Origin: Veillonella ratti
GTDB taxonomy: Bacteria; Bacillota; Negativicutes; Veillonellales; Veillonellaceae
NCBI RefSeq assembly: GCF_003992115.1
Contig: NZ_RQUX01000007.1
Coordinates: 59,503 to 123,502 of the forward strand
Length of the DNA stretch: 64,000 bases
Reading direction: 5' to 3'
Under the pieces are notes generated by a model, which was not told where the DNA came from, ran no database searches, and saw only the letters and a program-made list of their open reading frames with translations. Position numbers and translations under genes: made by a program. Below are positions 63,093 to 64,000 of this stretch, piece after piece (position 1 is the stretch's first letter; each line of letters begins with the position of its first letter).

Positions 63093-63737
63093 TTACTTCA
63101 ACTTAACTTGAAAGGCTCGAACCGGCAAACGGTCTTTGCCACTAACGGTGCCAACAATCGGTAAACGATCGGCCAATGGCGTCATGGCAATCGGTTTGGC
63201 CAACTGTAACAACTCATTAAATCGGTCTACCAACACTTGCTTTTGAACCATCAACTCTTTTTGCGATTCACCGGTCATAGCCACGCCCGCTTCATAGACA
63301 TAGTAAAGTTGAATCGACTCGCCCGTAAGCACGAAGTACGTCGCCTTAAGTAAAACAGATTGCGTCAATATGTCCAATAAACGTTCTAATTCGGCAACAC
63401 TCTGTACCGGCACGGTAATCGTCAATGCATGTAGCACGCCACCGTTGCGACCGGTCAAATTTTGACCATAGTACGAAATCGGCGCCATAACGGCTTCGGA
63501 GTCCGGCGCTAAATTCAGGACTTCATTCAATTCATCACTAATCGCCGAATGCCCTGTTGGCTTACCGGATGTGTCTTTAGTGACTAAAATACCATTTGGC
63601 TTCCCTTCAGAACCGCCTTCTTTTTCGAGTATGCCTTCAGGAAAAATTTTCCGATAAAATGTTTTAGCATCAATTTCCTGATAGTTCTGACTTTCTATAT
63701 ATCGCAGTAAAGCTTCATATAATTGACTGATTGCCAT
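63093..63737 (-). CDS. Conserved hypothetical protein
   Basis: A 214-residue cytosolic protein starting MAISQLYEALLRYIESQNYQ. AAAGGAG lies upstream of the ATG at 63737; a longer frame to 63881 reads across the tRNA gene and is not real. It has a mixed alpha/beta character with ILVTKDTSGKPTGHSA, YYGQNLTGRNGG, and a C-terminal RAFQVKLK. No family recognised. Confidence 0.75.
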   Translation of the reverse strand: MAISQLYEALLRYIESQNYQEIDAKTFYRKIFPEGILEKEGGSEGKPNGILVTKDTSGKPTGHSAISDELNEVLNLAPDSEAVMAPISYYGQNLTGRNGGVLHALTITVPVQSVAELERLLDILTQSVLLKATYFVLTGESIQLYYVYEAGVAMTGESQKELMVQKQVLVDRFNELLQLAKPIAMTPLADRLPIVGTVSGKDRLPVRAFQVKLK

Positions 63738-63796
63738 AAATTTCTCCTTTGTTTGACAGGTAATAGTAAAAGTAATACAATAATAACATATTCCAT

Positions 63797-63880
63797 GCGG
63801 TTGTGGCGGAATGGCAGACGCGCTGTCTTCAGGCGGCAGTGCCTTCGGGTGTGCGGGTTCGACTCCCGCCAACCGCACCA
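63797..63880 (+). tRNA. tRNA-Leu (anticodon CAG)
   Basis: Eighty-four bases including encoded CCA. The acceptor stem GCGGTTG pairs with CAACCGC (63870-63876). Anticodon stem CTGTC/GGCAG encloses loop TTCAGGC, so the anticodon is CAG. The long variable arm (TGCCTTCGGGT) and T-arm GCGGGTTCGACTCCCGC fit a class II leucine tRNA. Confidence 0.96.
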
Positions 63881-63885
63881 CAAAA

Positions 63886-63942
63886 ATGCTATTTCTATGA
63901 TATTGGGTGATGATTGCCCGCTCATAGAAATAGCATTTTTTA
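63886..63942 (+). terminator. Terminator of the tRNA-Leu gene
   Basis: ATGCTATTTCTATGA (63886-63900) pairs with TCATAGAAATAGCAT (63922-63936), a perfect 15-base stem, followed by TTTTTATA. Confidence 0.9.
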
Positions 63943-64000
63943 TATAGCTCCCTTTAATATTAAATAGCAAAGTTTTTATTGTCCTTCTTAATATAGATAT

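Noticed and set aside
63738..63881. N-terminal extension of the hypothetical protein across the tRNA region
   Set aside because: The frame reads antisense through tRNA-Leu; a good ribosome site and ATG lie at 63737.

Overview
The window reads as chromosome of a diderm Firmicute, most likely a Veillonella-like member of the Negativicutes. Firmicute genes (ctsR-mcsA-mcsB-clpC, CsoR, YolD) sit beside outer-membrane machinery (three TonB-dependent receptors, TonB/ExbB/ExbD, an autotransporter with a C-terminal barrel, an ArnT-like glycosyltransferase). The base composition is AT-rich. The genus is an inference from gene content, not from a marker alignment.

Layout. 1-4.3 kb: CtsR stress operon, clpC cut by the left edge. 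4.6-9.5 kb: ferritin, a MarR/SMR efflux pair, nicotinamidase, a DsbA-like oxidoreductase and two secreted proteins of unknown function. 9.7-12.3 kb: P1B metal ATPase and CsoR with palindromic operators. About 12.38-12.63 kb: a small transcription unit encoding a 19-residue amphipathic peptide. 12.8-35.0 kb: the main point of interest, a co-directional minus-strand locus led by a cobalamin riboswitch (34853-34998). In transcription order it holds a BtuB-like receptor, a PepSY membrane protein, a second receptor, a substrate-binding gene interrupted by an in-frame TAG, ABC permease and ATPase, ExbB-ExbD-TonB, a second permease/ATPase/binding-protein set, a third receptor, a CbiZ-type adenosylcobinamide amidohydrolase with an extra C-terminal domain, three nitrogenase-like genes (NifH-, NifD- and NifK-like) and a MerR regulator.

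35.4-39.8 kb: autotransporter and a luciferase-like monooxygenase. 40.0-48.1 kb: type I restriction-modification operon (hsdM, hsdS in two halves separated by one in-frame stop, hsdR) followed by a tyrosine recombinase, an arrangement seen in systems that shuffle specificity domains. 48.3-50.4 kb: UvrX-like Y-family polymerase, YolD-like protein and a small partner gene. 50.6-57.3 kb: glycosyltransferase/PAP2 pair, a two-component system with a cation/proton antiporter, and thiamine pyrophosphokinase. 57.5-64 kb: DoxX, VOC protein, LysR and alpha/beta-hydrolase remnants, aldo-keto reductase, TerC, MATE exporter, a hypothetical protein and tRNA-Leu(CAG).

The central hypothesis is that the nitrogenase-like proteins serve a corrinoid or related tetrapyrrole/metal-chelate pathway, because they are tail genes of a locus devoted to importing and remodelling such compounds. 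This is inference from context: no nif cofactor-assembly genes are present, and internal hairpins may divide the locus into more than one transcript.
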